DNA of 43,305 bases, taken from Cyclobacteriaceae bacterium (GTDB lineage: Bacteria; Bacteroidota; Bacteroidia; Cytophagales; Cyclobacteriaceae). Below are positions 8,361 to 17,641 of this stretch, piece by piece. The stretch is taken from the NCBI GenBank assembly GCA_025055435.1, contig JANWWN010000024.1, forward strand, positions 1 through 43,305. The letters are read 5' to 3'. Position numbers and translations under genes: made by a program. Each line of letters begins with the position of its first letter. The first letter of the stretch is position 1. The notes under the pieces were generated by a model. The model saw only the letters and a program-made list of their open reading frames with translations. It did not search any database and was not told the DNA's origin.

Positions 8361-11183
8361 ATGCGCACGCTGTTCATTTTATTTATCGCATTCAGTTTCA
8401 CCGCAATCGGGCAAAAGGGCAAAGCGCCGGTGCCACCGTCAAAAAAACCACTTACGCACGATGTGTACGACAACTGGAAAGAAATATCCTTCCGCGCCCT
8501 CACTCCCGATGGCACTTTTGCCGTGTACACCCTTAACCCCCAGGATGGCGACGGAAAAGTGGTGTTTCACAACTTAAGCACGCAGACGCAGGATTCCGTA
8601 AAGCGCGCTTCCGACATCGCAATTACCTGGGACGGCCGCCATGCTGTTTTTAAAATCAGGCCGCAGAAAAAACTCGTTGCCGAACTGCGCCGCCAGAAAA
8701 AGAAGAAAGAAGACCTGCCGAAAGACTCACTGGGTATTTACTCCTTCTCCACCCGAAAAACCGAAAAGGTTCCCGATGTGCGCTCATTCAAAATTCCGCA
8801 AAAGGCCGGCGGATGGCTGGCCTACCAGACTGAACCACCGAAAGAAAGCAAATCGGCTCCGGCCAAACCCGACTCGGCACGCAACGCCGAAAAACCCAGG
8901 CCGGTAAAAAAACAAAACGATGAAAACGGTTATACGCTGGTGCTGCGCAACCTGAACACCGGCAGTGAAACCCGGTTCGATTTTGTTAAAGATTATCTGT
9001 TCGACAAACAGGGTAACTGCCTGTTGTTCCATACAACGGGCAACGAACCAACAACCAAACCCGGTGTTTACCGCTACGACCTGGCCACCCTTCAGTTACA
9101 GTTGCTGCACCAAGCCCACCGTAAACATAAAATCAAGGGTCTTTCGCTGACCGATGACGGGCAGCAGGTTGCTTTCCTGGTTGATGCCGACACCACCAAA
9201 GCACTCATCCGGCATTATTCATTGTACCATTGGAAGACGGGTGAGCCGGCAGCAGCAATACGGGCTACCGATAAAACACCGGGCGTGCCGCCGGGATGGC
9301 TTATCAGCGAGCATGCCACGCCAGCGTTTTCCAAAGATGGCACCCGGCTCTTTCTGGGTATTGCACCCGAACCGGTAGTTCAGGACACCACGCTGTTGCC
9401 GGAAGAAATCGTGAATGTGGAAGTATGGACATGGAAAGATGACTACATATATCCGCAGCAAAATCGCAGGCTGGAAGAAGACCGCAAGCGGTCATATCAG
9501 GCTGTCATCCATTTAAACACCAATCGCCTGGTGCAACTGGCCGGTGTGGATATGCCAACCATTGAAGCGGGAAATGAAGGCAATGGGCCGGTAGCGCTCT
9601 CGGCCAACGAAACACCCTATCTGGTAATGCGCACCTGGGACACGGACGTGTATAAAGACCTTACGCTGATCAATCTTGCAGATGGTTCACGCGAAATCAT
9701 CCAAAGAAAAGTAAAAGGCAATGCCCGCCTTTCTCCTGAAGCAAAGTACGTGTTGTGGTACAGCAACCCCGACACATCGTGGTTTTGCCATTCGGTGGCC
9801 GGAAAAACTTTAGTGAAACTGAACGAAGGCCTGCGCGTTTCGTTTGGCGATGAAGAAGACGACCATCCCTATTATCCTTCATCTTACGGATTGGCCGGTT
9901 TTACAACAAACGATGAAGCCGTATTGGTTTACGACCGGTACGACATCTGGATGTTTGACCCGGAAAATAAAAAGGCTCCGGTTAATCTTACCCAAATCGG
10001 CCGGTCGGAAAAAATCCGGTTCCGTTATGTACGGCTCGACCCGGAAGAACGCGCCATTGACACCAGTCAGGATATATACCTCACAGCATTTAATGAAGTC
10101 ACCCGCCAGTCGGGTTTTTATCGCTATTCGTTTAAAGAACGAAAACTTACCCGGCTGATGTGGGGCGATTACCGGGTGGCTTCGCTGAGTAAGGCCCGGA
10201 AAGCCGGTCGATTCCTGTTCACGCGCGAAACATTTCAGGAGTTTCCCGATCTGTGGGTGAGTGATGCTTCGTTTACCGCACCGCGCAAAATTACCAACGC
10301 CAACCCGCAAATGAGTCGTTACCGCTGGGGCAGTGTGGAAATCGTTAAATGGACTTCAGCCGATAATATTCCGCTGGAAGGGTTGTTGTATAAACCCGAA
10401 GACTTCGATCCGAAAAAGAAATACCCCATGCTGGTGTATTTTTATGAACGTAACTCCGAAAATCTGCATCAGCATTACGCACCGGCGCCCATCCGATCGG
10501 CCATTAACTACACCATGTATGTAAGTAACGGTTACCTGGTTTTTGTTCCCGATGTGGTGTACCGCATTGGCTACCCGGGCGAAAGCGCCATGAACTGCAT
10601 CATGCCCGGCATTACAGCTTTACTGGCAAAGGGTTTTGTTGATGAACAACGCATCGGCATACAGGGTCACAGTTGGGGAGGTTATCAGGTGGCTTATATG
10701 ATAACACAAACCACATTGTTCCGCGCTGCCGAGGCGGGCGCACCGGTAGTGAACATGATCAGCGCCTATGGCGGGGTGCGCTGGGAAAGCGGACTAAGCC
10801 GCATGTTTCAATACGAGCAGTCGCAAAGCCGTATAGGCGGAACGCTATGGGAAAAACCCATGCAATACATTGAAAATTCGCCCATCTTTTTTGCCGATAA
10901 GGTACAAACACCCTTGTTGATGATGCATAACGATGCCGATGGGGCAGTCCCCTGGTATCAGGGTATTGAATATTACATGGCGCTGCGCCGGCTGGGTAAG
11001 CCGGCATGGATGCTGAACTACAACAACCAGGGGCACGGACTCACACAGCGGCAGGACCGGATTGATTTTGCCAAACGCATGATGCAGTTTTTCGATCATT
11101 ATCTGAAAGATGCACCCATGCCCGAGTGGATGAAACGCGGCGTGCCCGCGGTGGAAAAAGGCATCAGGCAGGGGATAAATTAA
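8361..11183 (+). CDS. exported S9 family prolyl-oligopeptidase-type serine peptidase
   Basis: 940 residues from ATG 8361. The frame is open 19 codons upstream, but this start gives a proper signal peptide (MRTLFILFIAFSFTAIG) and lies just after the promoter. The first ~600 residues look like the beta-propeller of S9 enzymes. The C-terminal alpha/beta-hydrolase domain carries GHSWGG with nucleophile Ser771, DGAV with Asp860, and GHG with His892, a complete catalytic triad in the right order. A Lys/Pro-rich loop at about 150-190 interrupts the propeller. It probably degrades peptides in the periplasm or at the cell surface. The gene stands alone, and tpx downstream has its own promoter. Confidence 0.93.
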   Translation: MRTLFILFIAFSFTAIGQKGKAPVPPSKKPLTHDVYDNWKEISFRALTPDGTFAVYTLNPQDGDGKVVFHNLSTQTQDSVKRASDIAITWDGRHAVFKIRPQKKLVAELRRQKKKKEDLPKDSLGIYSFSTRKTEKVPDVRSFKIPQKAGGWLAYQTEPPKESKSAPAKPDSARNAEKPRPVKKQNDENGYTLVLRNLNTGSETRFDFVKDYLFDKQGNCLLFHTTGNEPTTKPGVYRYDLATLQLQLLHQAHRKHKIKGLSLTDDGQQVAFLVDADTTKALIRHYSLYHWKTGEPAAAIRATDKTPGVPPGWLISEHATPAFSKDGTRLFLGIAPEPVVQDTTLLPEEIVNVEVWTWKDDYIYPQQNRRLEEDRKRSYQAVIHLNTNRLVQLAGVDMPTIEAGNEGNGPVALSANETPYLVMRTWDTDVYKDLTLINLADGSREIIQRKVKGNARLSPEAKYVLWYSNPDTSWFCHSVAGKTLVKLNEGLRVSFGDEEDDHPYYPSSYGLAGFTTNDEAVLVYDRYDIWMFDPENKKAPVNLTQIGRSEKIRFRYVRLDPEERAIDTSQDIYLTAFNEVTRQSGFYRYSFKERKLTRLMWGDYRVASLSKARKAGRFLFTRETFQEFPDLWVSDASFTAPRKITNANPQMSRYRWGSVEIVKWTSADNIPLEGLLYKPEDFDPKKKYPMLVYFYERNSENLHQHYAPAPIRSAINYTMYVSNGYLVFVPDVVYRIGYPGESAMNCIMPGITALLAKGFVDEQRIGIQGHSWGGYQVAYMITQTTLFRAAEAGAPVVNMISAYGGVRWESGLSRMFQYEQSQSRIGGTLWEKPMQYIENSPIFFADKVQTPLLMMHNDADGAVPWYQGIEYYMALRRLGKPAWMLNYNNQGHGLTQRQDRIDFAKRMMQFFDHYLKDAPMPEWMKRGVPAVEKGIRQGIN

Positions 11184-11191
11184 ATCCGGAG

Positions 11192-11201
11192 GAACATGTT
11201 C
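11192..11201. promoter_or_regulatory. 10-bp palindrome upstream of tpx
   Basis: GAACATGTTC is a perfect palindrome centred about 20 bp upstream of the tpx -7 element, around the -33 region. It could be an operator, but a 10-bp palindrome may also be chance. Confidence 0.25.
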
Positions 11202-11216
11202 TTCAGGCGTTTGTTT

Positions 11217-11224
11217 TAACTTTG
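11217..11224 (+). promoter_or_regulatory. -7 element for tpx
   Basis: TAACTTTG, an exact TAnnTTTG match. It gives a 5' leader of about 65-70 nt, longer than most genes here. Confidence 0.55.
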
Positions 11225-11297
11225 ACGCTAACTCATCATCGAATACCAACAACAAAAACCTTGAACATTTATCTTTCAACCCTGAACCCCTAATGCT

Positions 11298-11795
11298 ATG
11301 GCTCAAACAAAACTTGGCGACAACGTGGTAAACACTGCGGGTAACCTGCCGGTGGCCGGCTCATCCGCACCCGACTTCACCTTAACGGGTAATGATCTGA
11401 AAGATATCACCCTGAATCAGTTTGCCGGGAAAAAGGTGGTCCTTAACATTTTCCCGAGTATTGACACGGGTGTGTGTGCAGCTTCGGTACGCGAATTCAA
11501 CAAGCGTGCAGCCGGTTTGCAAAACACCGTGGTTTTGTGCGTGTCGAAAGATTTGCCCTTTGCCATGAAGCGCTTTTGCGGAGCCGAAGGCATAAACAAT
11601 GTGATTACCGCATCCGATTTTCGCAACCGCGGCTTTGCGAAAGCTTATGGCGTTGAAATGACAGATGGCGCGCTGGCCGGACTGCTGGCACGGGCCGTTG
11701 TAGTTATTGACGAACAGGGTAAAGTAAAATACACCCAACTGGTGCCGGCCATTGGCCAGGAGCCTGACTACGATGCCGCTCTCAGGGCATTATAA
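11298..11795 (+). CDS. tpx: thiol peroxidase (2-Cys peroxiredoxin, Tpx type)
   Basis: 165 residues, exactly the family length. Tpx reduces hydrogen peroxide and organic hydroperoxides with electrons from thioredoxin. The peroxidatic Cys60 lies in [17 protein letters not shown] and the resolving Cys94 in [13 protein letters not shown]; an extra Cys81 is in LCVSKDLPF. The N-terminal [20 protein letters not shown] and the C-terminal acidic helix also match. The gene is monocistronic, with a TAACTTTG promoter upstream and a strong hairpin terminator 15 nt downstream. The two thioredoxin-fold genes at 29.5-30.6 kb are exported, so they are not its direct partner. Confidence 0.96.
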   Translation: MAQTKLGDNVVNTAGNLPVAGSSAPDFTLTGNDLKDITLNQFAGKKVVLNIFPSIDTGVCAASVREFNKRAAGLQNTVVLCVSKDLPFAMKRFCGAEGINNVITASDFRNRGFAKAYGVEMTDGALAGLLARAVVVIDEQGKVKYTQLVPAIGQEPDYDAALRAL

Positions 11796-11810
11796 CATTA
11801 TAGAAGAAAG

Positions 11811-11836
11811 CTGATTCCCACATGCGTGGGAATCAG
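11811..11836. terminator. bidirectional hairpin between tpx and the M14 peptidase gene
   Basis: A perfect 11-bp stem (CTGATTCCCAC with GTGGGAATCAG) and a 4-nt loop between convergent genes. The M14 peptidase stop codon (11833-11835) lies inside the right arm. There is no long T-tract. Confidence 0.8.
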
Positions 11837-14358
11837 TTTCCTGCCACAAAAACTGCGTTACAGAATACCATCTTGCCGTTCTCCCAGAAATTGCGGAACA
11901 GCGGATCATCAACAAAATAAATCACACTTCCACGCCCTTTGTCCTGCATTCCAAACACCAGGCGGTCTTCCATGTTGCTGTTGATTTTATAACCGGCAAA
12001 TCCCTGAACGGGTTTGCTTTTTCCTTTTAATACCCCGGCATTCCATCCTCCCTGAAGGAAGGGAAACAACAACTCATTTGTTTTAAGGGTATAGTACGTG
12101 TCGCCCAGGCCAAAGGCCAGCGGATGGGAACTGTCGAGCGTAACACGATAGATGGCACCTGAAATCAGTTCGGATATTTCTTTCCGTTCGGCCTCTGCGT
12201 ACTTCATCAGCGCATTTTTTTGTTGCTCCTGCTGGGCCTTTTTTTCAGCCTCTTTTTTAGCGTCTTCGCTTGCGTAGCGTTTCAGCGCAAAGCCGTTTTT
12301 ATCGGCAAACGAATCCAGTGCATTACCGATCAGAATAAGTTTACCTCCCGCCGCTATCCACTCGCTGATGTTTTTCAGGGTTTCATCATTAAACATCGAA
12401 TATCTTCCATCGGGTACTACCAACACATCGTAGTTGTGCAGACTGACACTACGGAAATACTCCGTCCCGATTTGGGTTACCGGATACTCCAACTCCTGCT
12501 CAAAGAAATGCCAGATGGCACCTGCCGACAGCGATGAGGTCTGCTCTCCGGCCAGTATCGCCACCTTGGGTTTTTTTAGAAAAGCAACTGCCGAAGAGCC
12601 AAAGTCGCTGCCCTCTTCTACTAACCCCGTGCTTGCACCAAATAGCGGTCGTTGAAACGCGCGGGCTATCTGACGAATGGTTTGATCAAAATCAAGGATG
12701 TGCTCGTTGTTCCTGCGGGTAACAATCAAGGTACCGGCAGGAAAAGATGTGTTGTTAACACGGAAAGGACCTAAAGCGCTGCGCACTTTAATCCCTCTGT
12801 TCAGCAGCGCACTTAAAAAGCGGGCATCTGTTACACTTTGCCAGGGAAATAAATAGGCATAGGGTTTATCGGCACCTGCCGTCATGGGCTCTCCGGGCAC
12901 ATAGTTGCGCTGCGGGGTGAGTTTTTCATTCAGCGCATAGCCTTTCAGTCCGTAGGCATAAAAAAGATTCCAGGCGGTGATGTCATAGGTTACCGAATCA
13001 GGCAGTTTGGAAACCGGCTCGAACAAGGTGGTGATCAGCCGCGACTTGGGTTGATAAATGCTGATGAGGATATCTTCAGCCGAAACCGTAACCGGTTTAA
13101 CCGTCTGCGCACTGTAATCGAAGCCGCGCGTGGTTTTGGAAAGGCCGGCCACACCGTATTTAATCAGGTGCGCATCGAGCAGCCGGGTAAGCCGCTGTAT
13201 TTTGTCGGCATTATTCGAAGCAGAAATAACATAGGTTTTGTAGGGCGAAGCCGGATTGTTGAGGTTTTCGCGGAAGTATTTTTCAAATTCTGAAATCACA
13301 CGGTCGGCATATTGCGAAGTTATTTCCACGGTTGACAACCCCGTGACATGATGATGCGTAAGCCGGTCTTTTAGTGTAAGCGGGTCGCCTTCACGCGTGG
13401 TGATGGTCAGGCCGGCAACGCCGCCACCAGCCTGTTCGTAGGTCATGCCAATGGCCCCATTGTACGTGGGATAGGTATCGCCATAACTGGGATAGTACAA
13501 ATCAAACCGTTCGCGCGTAAAGTACAGCCAGCCCTGTTCGTCAAAATATTTTGCATGGTTTTTACCAATGATTTGCTGAAACTGACGCTGCCAGTTAGAA
13601 ATTACTTCGTGATACGGTTCGGCTGCCGGAGCAAAGTAGTAGGGGTTGTTATACCCCTGCTCGTGAAAATCCACATGAACATGCGGCATCCACTGGTTAT
13701 AAATTTTAATGCGTTGCTGCGACTCGATTTGGGTGAGCCACGCCCAGTCGCGGTTTAAATCAAACCAGTAGTGGTTGCTTCTTCCTCCCGGCCACGGTTC
13801 GCGATGTTCTTTGGCTTCAGGATTGGGATTGGGCGTGCGGTTACCATACTGATTGTAAAAGTTGGCATAGCGGTCGCGCCCGTCCGGATTGATGCACGGA
13901 TCCATGATAACCACGGTGTTTTTCAGCCAGGATGAAGTTCGGGTATTATTTACATCGGCCAGTTCGTACAGGGTTTGCATGGCCGCCTCCATGGACGAGG
14001 ATTCATTGCCATGCACGTTATAACTTAGCCATACGATCGCGATGTTGGTTGAGGGCGTACCTTCGGCCATGCCGGCTCTTCTCAGGTTGTCGAGGCGGAT
14101 TTGTTCCAACCGTGCATGGTTCTCGGGTGTGGCAATAATCACATACACCAGCGGACGATGTTCATAGGTTTCACCGTATCTGAAAAATTTTACCCGGTTA
14201 CTGTTGGCTGCCACGTGCTGAAAATATTCCACCACGCGGTGATGGCGCGTGAAGCGCTCGCCCGGATCATAACCTAAAAATTCCTTCGGACTTTGCAGCT
14301 GTTGTGCATGAGCTGATAAAAAGATGTGGAGCAGAAATACAATCGGGTAATGTTTCAT
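11833..14358 (-). CDS. exported M14 family zinc carboxypeptidase
   Basis: 841 residues from ATG 14358; the frame is open eight codons further, but this start begins a signal peptide (MKHYPIVFLLHIFLSAHAQ). The zinc ligands are His116 and Glu119 (NVHGNES) and His232 (HVDFHEQGY), in the order expected for M14. A later EQAGG segment is a candidate for the catalytic Glu region. The C-terminal ~450 residues include a class I glutamine amidotransferase-like fold (PKVAILAGEQ, VLVVPDGRY), common in long Bacteroidota M14 proteins, and a Lys/Glu/Gln-rich helix near 670-700. It should trim peptides in the periplasm or outside. Its stop lies in the shared terminator stem. Confidence 0.92.
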   Translation of the reverse strand: MKHYPIVFLLHIFLSAHAQQLQSPKEFLGYDPGERFTRHHRVVEYFQHVAANSNRVKFFRYGETYEHRPLVYVIIATPENHARLEQIRLDNLRRAGMAEGTPSTNIAIVWLSYNVHGNESSSMEAAMQTLYELADVNNTRTSSWLKNTVVIMDPCINPDGRDRYANFYNQYGNRTPNPNPEAKEHREPWPGGRSNHYWFDLNRDWAWLTQIESQQRIKIYNQWMPHVHVDFHEQGYNNPYYFAPAAEPYHEVISNWQRQFQQIIGKNHAKYFDEQGWLYFTRERFDLYYPSYGDTYPTYNGAIGMTYEQAGGGVAGLTITTREGDPLTLKDRLTHHHVTGLSTVEITSQYADRVISEFEKYFRENLNNPASPYKTYVISASNNADKIQRLTRLLDAHLIKYGVAGLSKTTRGFDYSAQTVKPVTVSAEDILISIYQPKSRLITTLFEPVSKLPDSVTYDITAWNLFYAYGLKGYALNEKLTPQRNYVPGEPMTAGADKPYAYLFPWQSVTDARFLSALLNRGIKVRSALGPFRVNNTSFPAGTLIVTRRNNEHILDFDQTIRQIARAFQRPLFGASTGLVEEGSDFGSSAVAFLKKPKVAILAGEQTSSLSAGAIWHFFEQELEYPVTQIGTEYFRSVSLHNYDVLVVPDGRYSMFNDETLKNISEWIAAGGKLILIGNALDSFADKNGFALKRYASEDAKKEAEKKAQQEQQKNALMKYAEAERKEISELISGAIYRVTLDSSHPLAFGLGDTYYTLKTNELLFPFLQGGWNAGVLKGKSKPVQGFAGYKINSNMEDRLVFGMQDKGRGSVIYFVDDPLFRNFWENGKMVFCNAVFVAGN

Positions 14359-14424
14359 ATTTTGAAATTTTGTCAGACGCATATTCGGAGAATGAAACGA
14401 TTGAACCGCAATTAAAGAGAAATT

Positions 14425-14970
14425 TCAATGTGCAGGAGATGAAAAACTTTTCAGAAGGCGTTTAATCTGCGGCAGGTGGTGCTTGGCGTGCTCGCGAAAT
14501 ACCACCAGCGCCTGTCGGGCCGTGAAGCGACCTGCCTGCGGATGTTTGTAAATCTCTTTATGAATATGCTCATCAGGAATGGCAGCAAGAAATTCCTTCA
14601 TTTCATCGCGCACTGCCTGCCAGCGTTCCAGTGTGTTTTTCAGCGGCACAGTCGGAGGTGTGTTTTGCACCACCACGGCGGGAGCTTTAAACTTAAGCGG
14701 CAGGCGTTGTGAGAGGATAAACATGCCTAACCGGATTTGTGACCCCGGCCCGGCAGTTTGAGCTTTATTCCAGTCCAGCGCTTTCTTTTTCATATAACCC
14801 AATGACAGGTGCTCTACCGTGATGAGGTGGGTAAGAACTTCGGCAACCGACCATGAACGGTCGGGCGGCTGCTTTAAAAACAATTCTTCCGGAAGTTTCC
14901 CGATAAGGCGGATTATATCATGGCGTTGCTGTTCCAGTTTAAGCCAGGCCGATTGTAGGCGGTTATTCAT
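14425..14970 (-). CDS. DinB-family four-helix-bundle protein
   Basis: 181 residues. The DinB/YfiT fold is recognised by WSVAEVLTHLITVEHLSLGYM (first metal ligand His48) and the late helix REHAKHHLPQI (His161 and His165). In this superfamily such histidines bind a metal ion and several members transfer thiols (for example bacillithiol), but the reaction here is unknown. A TAGCTTTA element 3 nt before the ATG supports the start. The M14 peptidase follows on the same strand 66 nt downstream. A second DinB protein is encoded at 37478-37993, with low similarity beyond the fold. Confidence 0.85.
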   Translation of the reverse strand: MNNRLQSAWLKLEQQRHDIIRLIGKLPEELFLKQPPDRSWSVAEVLTHLITVEHLSLGYMKKKALDWNKAQTAGPGSQIRLGMFILSQRLPLKFKAPAVVVQNTPPTVPLKNTLERWQAVRDEMKEFLAAIPDEHIHKEIYKHPQAGRFTARQALVVFREHAKHHLPQIKRLLKSFSSPAH

Positions 14971-14973
14971 GCT

Positions 14974-14981
14974 TAAAGCTA
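14974..14981 (-). promoter_or_regulatory. -7 element for the DinB gene at 14425-14970
   Basis: The reverse strand reads TAGCTTTA, one base off consensus, 3 nt from the ATG. Confidence 0.4.
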
Positions 14982-15047
14982 ACTGCTACGATTGGTTTCG
15001 TCTGCCCGTTCATGCTTAATTTTTTTTGCAAAACGGCAGTCTTTTGT

Positions 15048-15055
15048 TACCTTTA
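15048..15055 (+). promoter_or_regulatory. -7 element for the DUF5684 gene
   Basis: TACCTTTA, one base off consensus, 24 nt before the ATG at 15080. Confidence 0.45.
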
Positions 15056-15079
15056 AAGTGAACCAAACCCCTCATAACC

Positions 15080-15475
15080 ATGGAAGAATTTGATTACGAA
15101 GCCACAGACCAGGGTGCTGGCATTTTAGCTGCACTGGGTGCAGGTATCATGATTGTGTACCTGATTATCTTTGTTTTGGTCATAATTGGCCTCTGGAAAA
15201 TGTTCGAAAAGGCCGGAAAGCCCGGATGGGCTGCCATCATCCCGATTTACAACATTATTGTTCTGTTGGAAATTGTGGGTAAGCCCATATGGTGGATTAT
15301 CTTATTACTGATCCCGTTTGTTAACTTTTTTGTGGGAATCTATCTCTGCCACCTTACTTCAAAAGCGTATGGAAAGGATATCGTGATGACGCTTTTGCTG
15401 ATATTCCTTCCTTTTGTAGGCTTTCCCATCCTGGGCTTTGGCGATGCAAAATATGTAGGGCCGCCAAAAGACTGA
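15080..15475 (+). CDS. DUF5684 family membrane protein
   Basis: 131 residues. After an acidic N-terminus there is a membrane helix (about 18-40), then the family signature LWKMFEKAGKPGWAAIIPIYN, then further hydrophobic stretches (about 58-66, 72-90 and 100-116). The Lys-Pro-Gly-Trp turn and the short loops are typical of DUF5684 proteins, which are sometimes found with signal peptidase I genes; no such gene is near here. Function unknown. It has its own promoter and is followed by a strong Rho-independent terminator. Confidence 0.88.
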   Translation: MEEFDYEATDQGAGILAALGAGIMIVYLIIFVLVIIGLWKMFEKAGKPGWAAIIPIYNIIVLLEIVGKPIWWIILLLIPFVNFFVGIYLCHLTSKAYGKDIVMTLLLIFLPFVGFPILGFGDAKYVGPPKD

Positions 15476-15490
15476 AGGTTTTGAACCAAA

Positions 15491-15520
15491 ATGCCCGCGC
15501 TTTGTCGCGGGCATTTTTTT
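15491..15520. terminator. Rho-independent terminator
   Basis: A perfect 9-bp GC-rich stem (ATGCCCGCG with CGCGGGCAT), a 6-nt loop and seven T on the plus strand. A-rich sequence on the left makes it usable from the minus strand too. It separates the convergent DUF5684 and lipid kinase genes. Confidence 0.92.
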
Positions 15521-16431
15521 CAGGGCAGCAGGATTTGTAAACTTTTCTTCAGTAGTTCAATCCGAACGGGCAAAATACCTGCCCACTCACCATCCGCCTC
15601 CAGAAAAGCCGGTTGTTGCGCATGTATTTCCACCCATTCCGCATCGCGATAGCTTACTTTCGGGTGCCGTACATGTTTACCCTGACGCAAACGGAATTGC
15701 TGAATAATGAAATCCCACACAGATACATCCTCCACAATGGTACAGTGCAGTACGCCGTCATCGGGAAGTGCATCCGGAGCAATGCACAGGCCGTTACCAA
15801 AGTATTTTCCGTTTGCCACAGCCACTACGCGGGCACGTCCGCTCCATTGCCACAGCGGCGTTCGGACTTCCAGCATTACAGGTTTATATGTGAAAAAGGT
15901 TTTCAGTATGGCCATGTAGTATGCGACTATGGAGCCGTAAGGCCGGCCGCTATCTAACACATATTTTACCACATAAGGTCCCATGCCGGCATCGGCAATA
16001 TTGATAAAATACAGTGATGATGAATCGGGCGAAGCCGGAAAGGTAATCTTTCCGACATCAACCGTTTGGAATCGTAGCCGAACCAAACTCTCTGTAAGCA
16101 AAAGCGCATCAGGTCGTATGTGTAAACTTCGTGCAAAGTCATTGCCGGAGCCCAGCGGTATTATGCCCAAAGCCGGAGGCCGGCCGGATCGCTGAGGGTT
16201 GTTCATAATGCCCTGCACCACCTGATTCACCGTTCCATCGCCACCGGCAGCCAGTATCAGCTTATAGCCTTTATCAATGGCCTGGCCGGTTTTGAAAACA
16301 CCATCGTTGGGTGAGCGTGTCTCAAACACCTCCACATCGGCAACGCTGCGAAGTGCGGGCAATATTTTCCGATTAAAAAAATTTTTTTTCAGCGAGATGC
16401 CGTTCAGTATAATGGCAACCGGTAACTTCAC
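15520..16431 (-). CDS. diacylglycerol-kinase-family lipid kinase
   Basis: 303 residues of the DAGK_cat/YegS/BmrU family. The nucleotide site AAGGDGTVNQV is at about 61-71 (GGDGT 63-67), followed by PLGSGNDFARSL near 97-108 and the C-terminal NGKYFGNGLCIAPDALPDDG and EADGEW segments. Such enzymes phosphorylate diacylglycerol, sphingosine-like or other lipids at the inner membrane; the substrate is not predictable. The start lies 5 nt after the TPR gene stop, so it is the second gene of that operon. The stop codon touches the shared terminator. Confidence 0.93.
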   Translation of the reverse strand: MKLPVAIILNGISLKKNFFNRKILPALRSVADVEVFETRSPNDGVFKTGQAIDKGYKLILAAGGDGTVNQVVQGIMNNPQRSGRPPALGIIPLGSGNDFARSLHIRPDALLLTESLVRLRFQTVDVGKITFPASPDSSSLYFINIADAGMGPYVVKYVLDSGRPYGSIVAYYMAILKTFFTYKPVMLEVRTPLWQWSGRARVVAVANGKYFGNGLCIAPDALPDDGVLHCTIVEDVSVWDFIIQQFRLRQGKHVRHPKVSYRDAEWVEIHAQQPAFLEADGEWAGILPVRIELLKKSLQILLP

Positions 16432-16436
16432 AAAGT

Positions 16437-17537
16437 CTATTTGCAGTTCTTACGGATGACCGACCGGGCTTCGGTAAGTCCCATTTCTTCGGCTTTTTTT
16501 AAATCGAGGCACGCATCATACTTGTTTCCCATCTGGAGTTTAACCAGTCCGCGCTGGTACCAGGTTTCCGGATCATTCGGATACAATTCTATGGAGGTGG
16601 AGTAGTCGTCAACGGCTCCGGCATAGTCCTGCTTTTCGGTACGGGCCAGTGCGCGGTTGTCAAAGTACACCGGGTTTGTGGCATCGCGTTCAATGGCGCG
16701 GGTATAATCGGCAATGGCGCCATCGTAATCTTCCATATTAAACTTCACCACACCGCGCAGGTTGTACAACTCCGGGTCTTCGCTGTCCAGTTCAATGGCT
16801 TTGTTATAATCTTCTAAAGCACCTTTAAAATCCTGCCGTGCTGCCCGGGCCAGTGCGCGGTTTTCAAACTTCAAAGGATCCTTAGGGTCCAGTTTAATGG
16901 CCTGGTCATAATCGGCCAGGGCGCGCTCAAAGTTGCTGATGTTGTAGAAGGCCACACCGCGGTAATTGTACAGACTCGCATCGTTCTTGTCCAGTTCAAT
17001 GGCTTTGGAGTAATCGTCAATGGCGCTTACAAATTCTCCTAACTCAGCTTTTACCACACCACGGTTAAAATATTTATCCGCATCGGGCGGGCCCAGTTCA
17101 AGCGCCTTGCTGAAGTCGAAATAAGCGCCTTGCAAATCTTCGATGTTGTATTTCGACAGGCCCCGGTTGGTGTAGGCATCGGTAAACTTCGGATTAAATT
17201 TTATGGCTTTGTCATAATCGCGGATGGCGTTTTCATCATCACCCAGGAAAGCCTTTGCCTGACCGCGCAGGTTGTAGGCTTCCCACAGTGTGCTGTCCAT
17301 TTCCAGTGCAAACGTCAAATCGGCTATGGCACCGTAAAAATCGTTTAAGCCGTTGCGGGCCTGGGCACGCAGTAATAAAGCCTGTTTGTTTCGCGGGTTG
17401 CTTTCCAGTATTCTGGAAAGCTCGGCATGTGCTGATTTATAATCTCCGGCCTGAATTTTTTTCTGAATACCTGAAAAATCCTGGGCCGATGCTGTTAAGG
17501 CCAGCAGCAGTAAGCCGAAAAAAAATCTTGTTATCAT
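16437..17537 (-). CDS. exported TPR-repeat protein
   Basis: 366 residues with a signal peptide (MITRFFFGLLLLALTASAQ) and about ten consecutive 34-residue TPR units from residue ~22 to ~350, each with the pattern W/Y-x-x-R-G/A-x-A and P at the helix end, repeatedly reading AIADYTRAIELD or similar. The repeats make a superhelical scaffold for protein binding in the periplasm. The C-terminus adds LKKAEEMGLTEARSVIRKNCK. An exact TAAGTTTG promoter element sits 5 nt before the ATG. It heads an operon with the lipid kinase. Confidence 0.93.
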   Translation of the reverse strand: MITRFFFGLLLLALTASAQDFSGIQKKIQAGDYKSAHAELSRILESNPRNKQALLLRAQARNGLNDFYGAIADLTFALEMDSTLWEAYNLRGQAKAFLGDDENAIRDYDKAIKFNPKFTDAYTNRGLSKYNIEDLQGAYFDFSKALELGPPDADKYFNRGVVKAELGEFVSAIDDYSKAIELDKNDASLYNYRGVAFYNISNFERALADYDQAIKLDPKDPLKFENRALARAARQDFKGALEDYNKAIELDSEDPELYNLRGVVKFNMEDYDGAIADYTRAIERDATNPVYFDNRALARTEKQDYAGAVDDYSTSIELYPNDPETWYQRGLVKLQMGNKYDACLDLKKAEEMGLTEARSVIRKNCK

Positions 17538-17542
17538 GTATG

Positions 17543-17550
17543 CAAACTTA
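17543..17550 (-). promoter_or_regulatory. -7 element for the TPR gene
   Basis: The reverse strand reads TAAGTTTG, an exact consensus match, with 5 nt to the ATG. Confidence 0.6.
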
Positions 17551-17626
17551 AAGTGGTTAAGTTAGGAATTTTCACATTTGGGTTAGTTAAACAGTCAGCA
17601 ATTGTAGTGAGATGTAAACCTCTTTT

Positions 17627-17634
17627 TAACTTGC
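17627..17634 (+). promoter_or_regulatory. -7-like element for the nitroreductase gene
   Basis: TAACTTGC, a shifted variant of the consensus, 7 nt before the ATG. The same TAnnTTGC form recurs before the DinB gene at 37478. Confidence 0.4.
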
Positions 17635-17641
17635 CAACATT

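Noticed and set aside
10845-11306. A 153-residue minus-strand frame opposite the S9 peptidase and tpx start
   Set aside because: It is a shadow of the catalytic domain on the other strand, with no promoter or recognisable domain.
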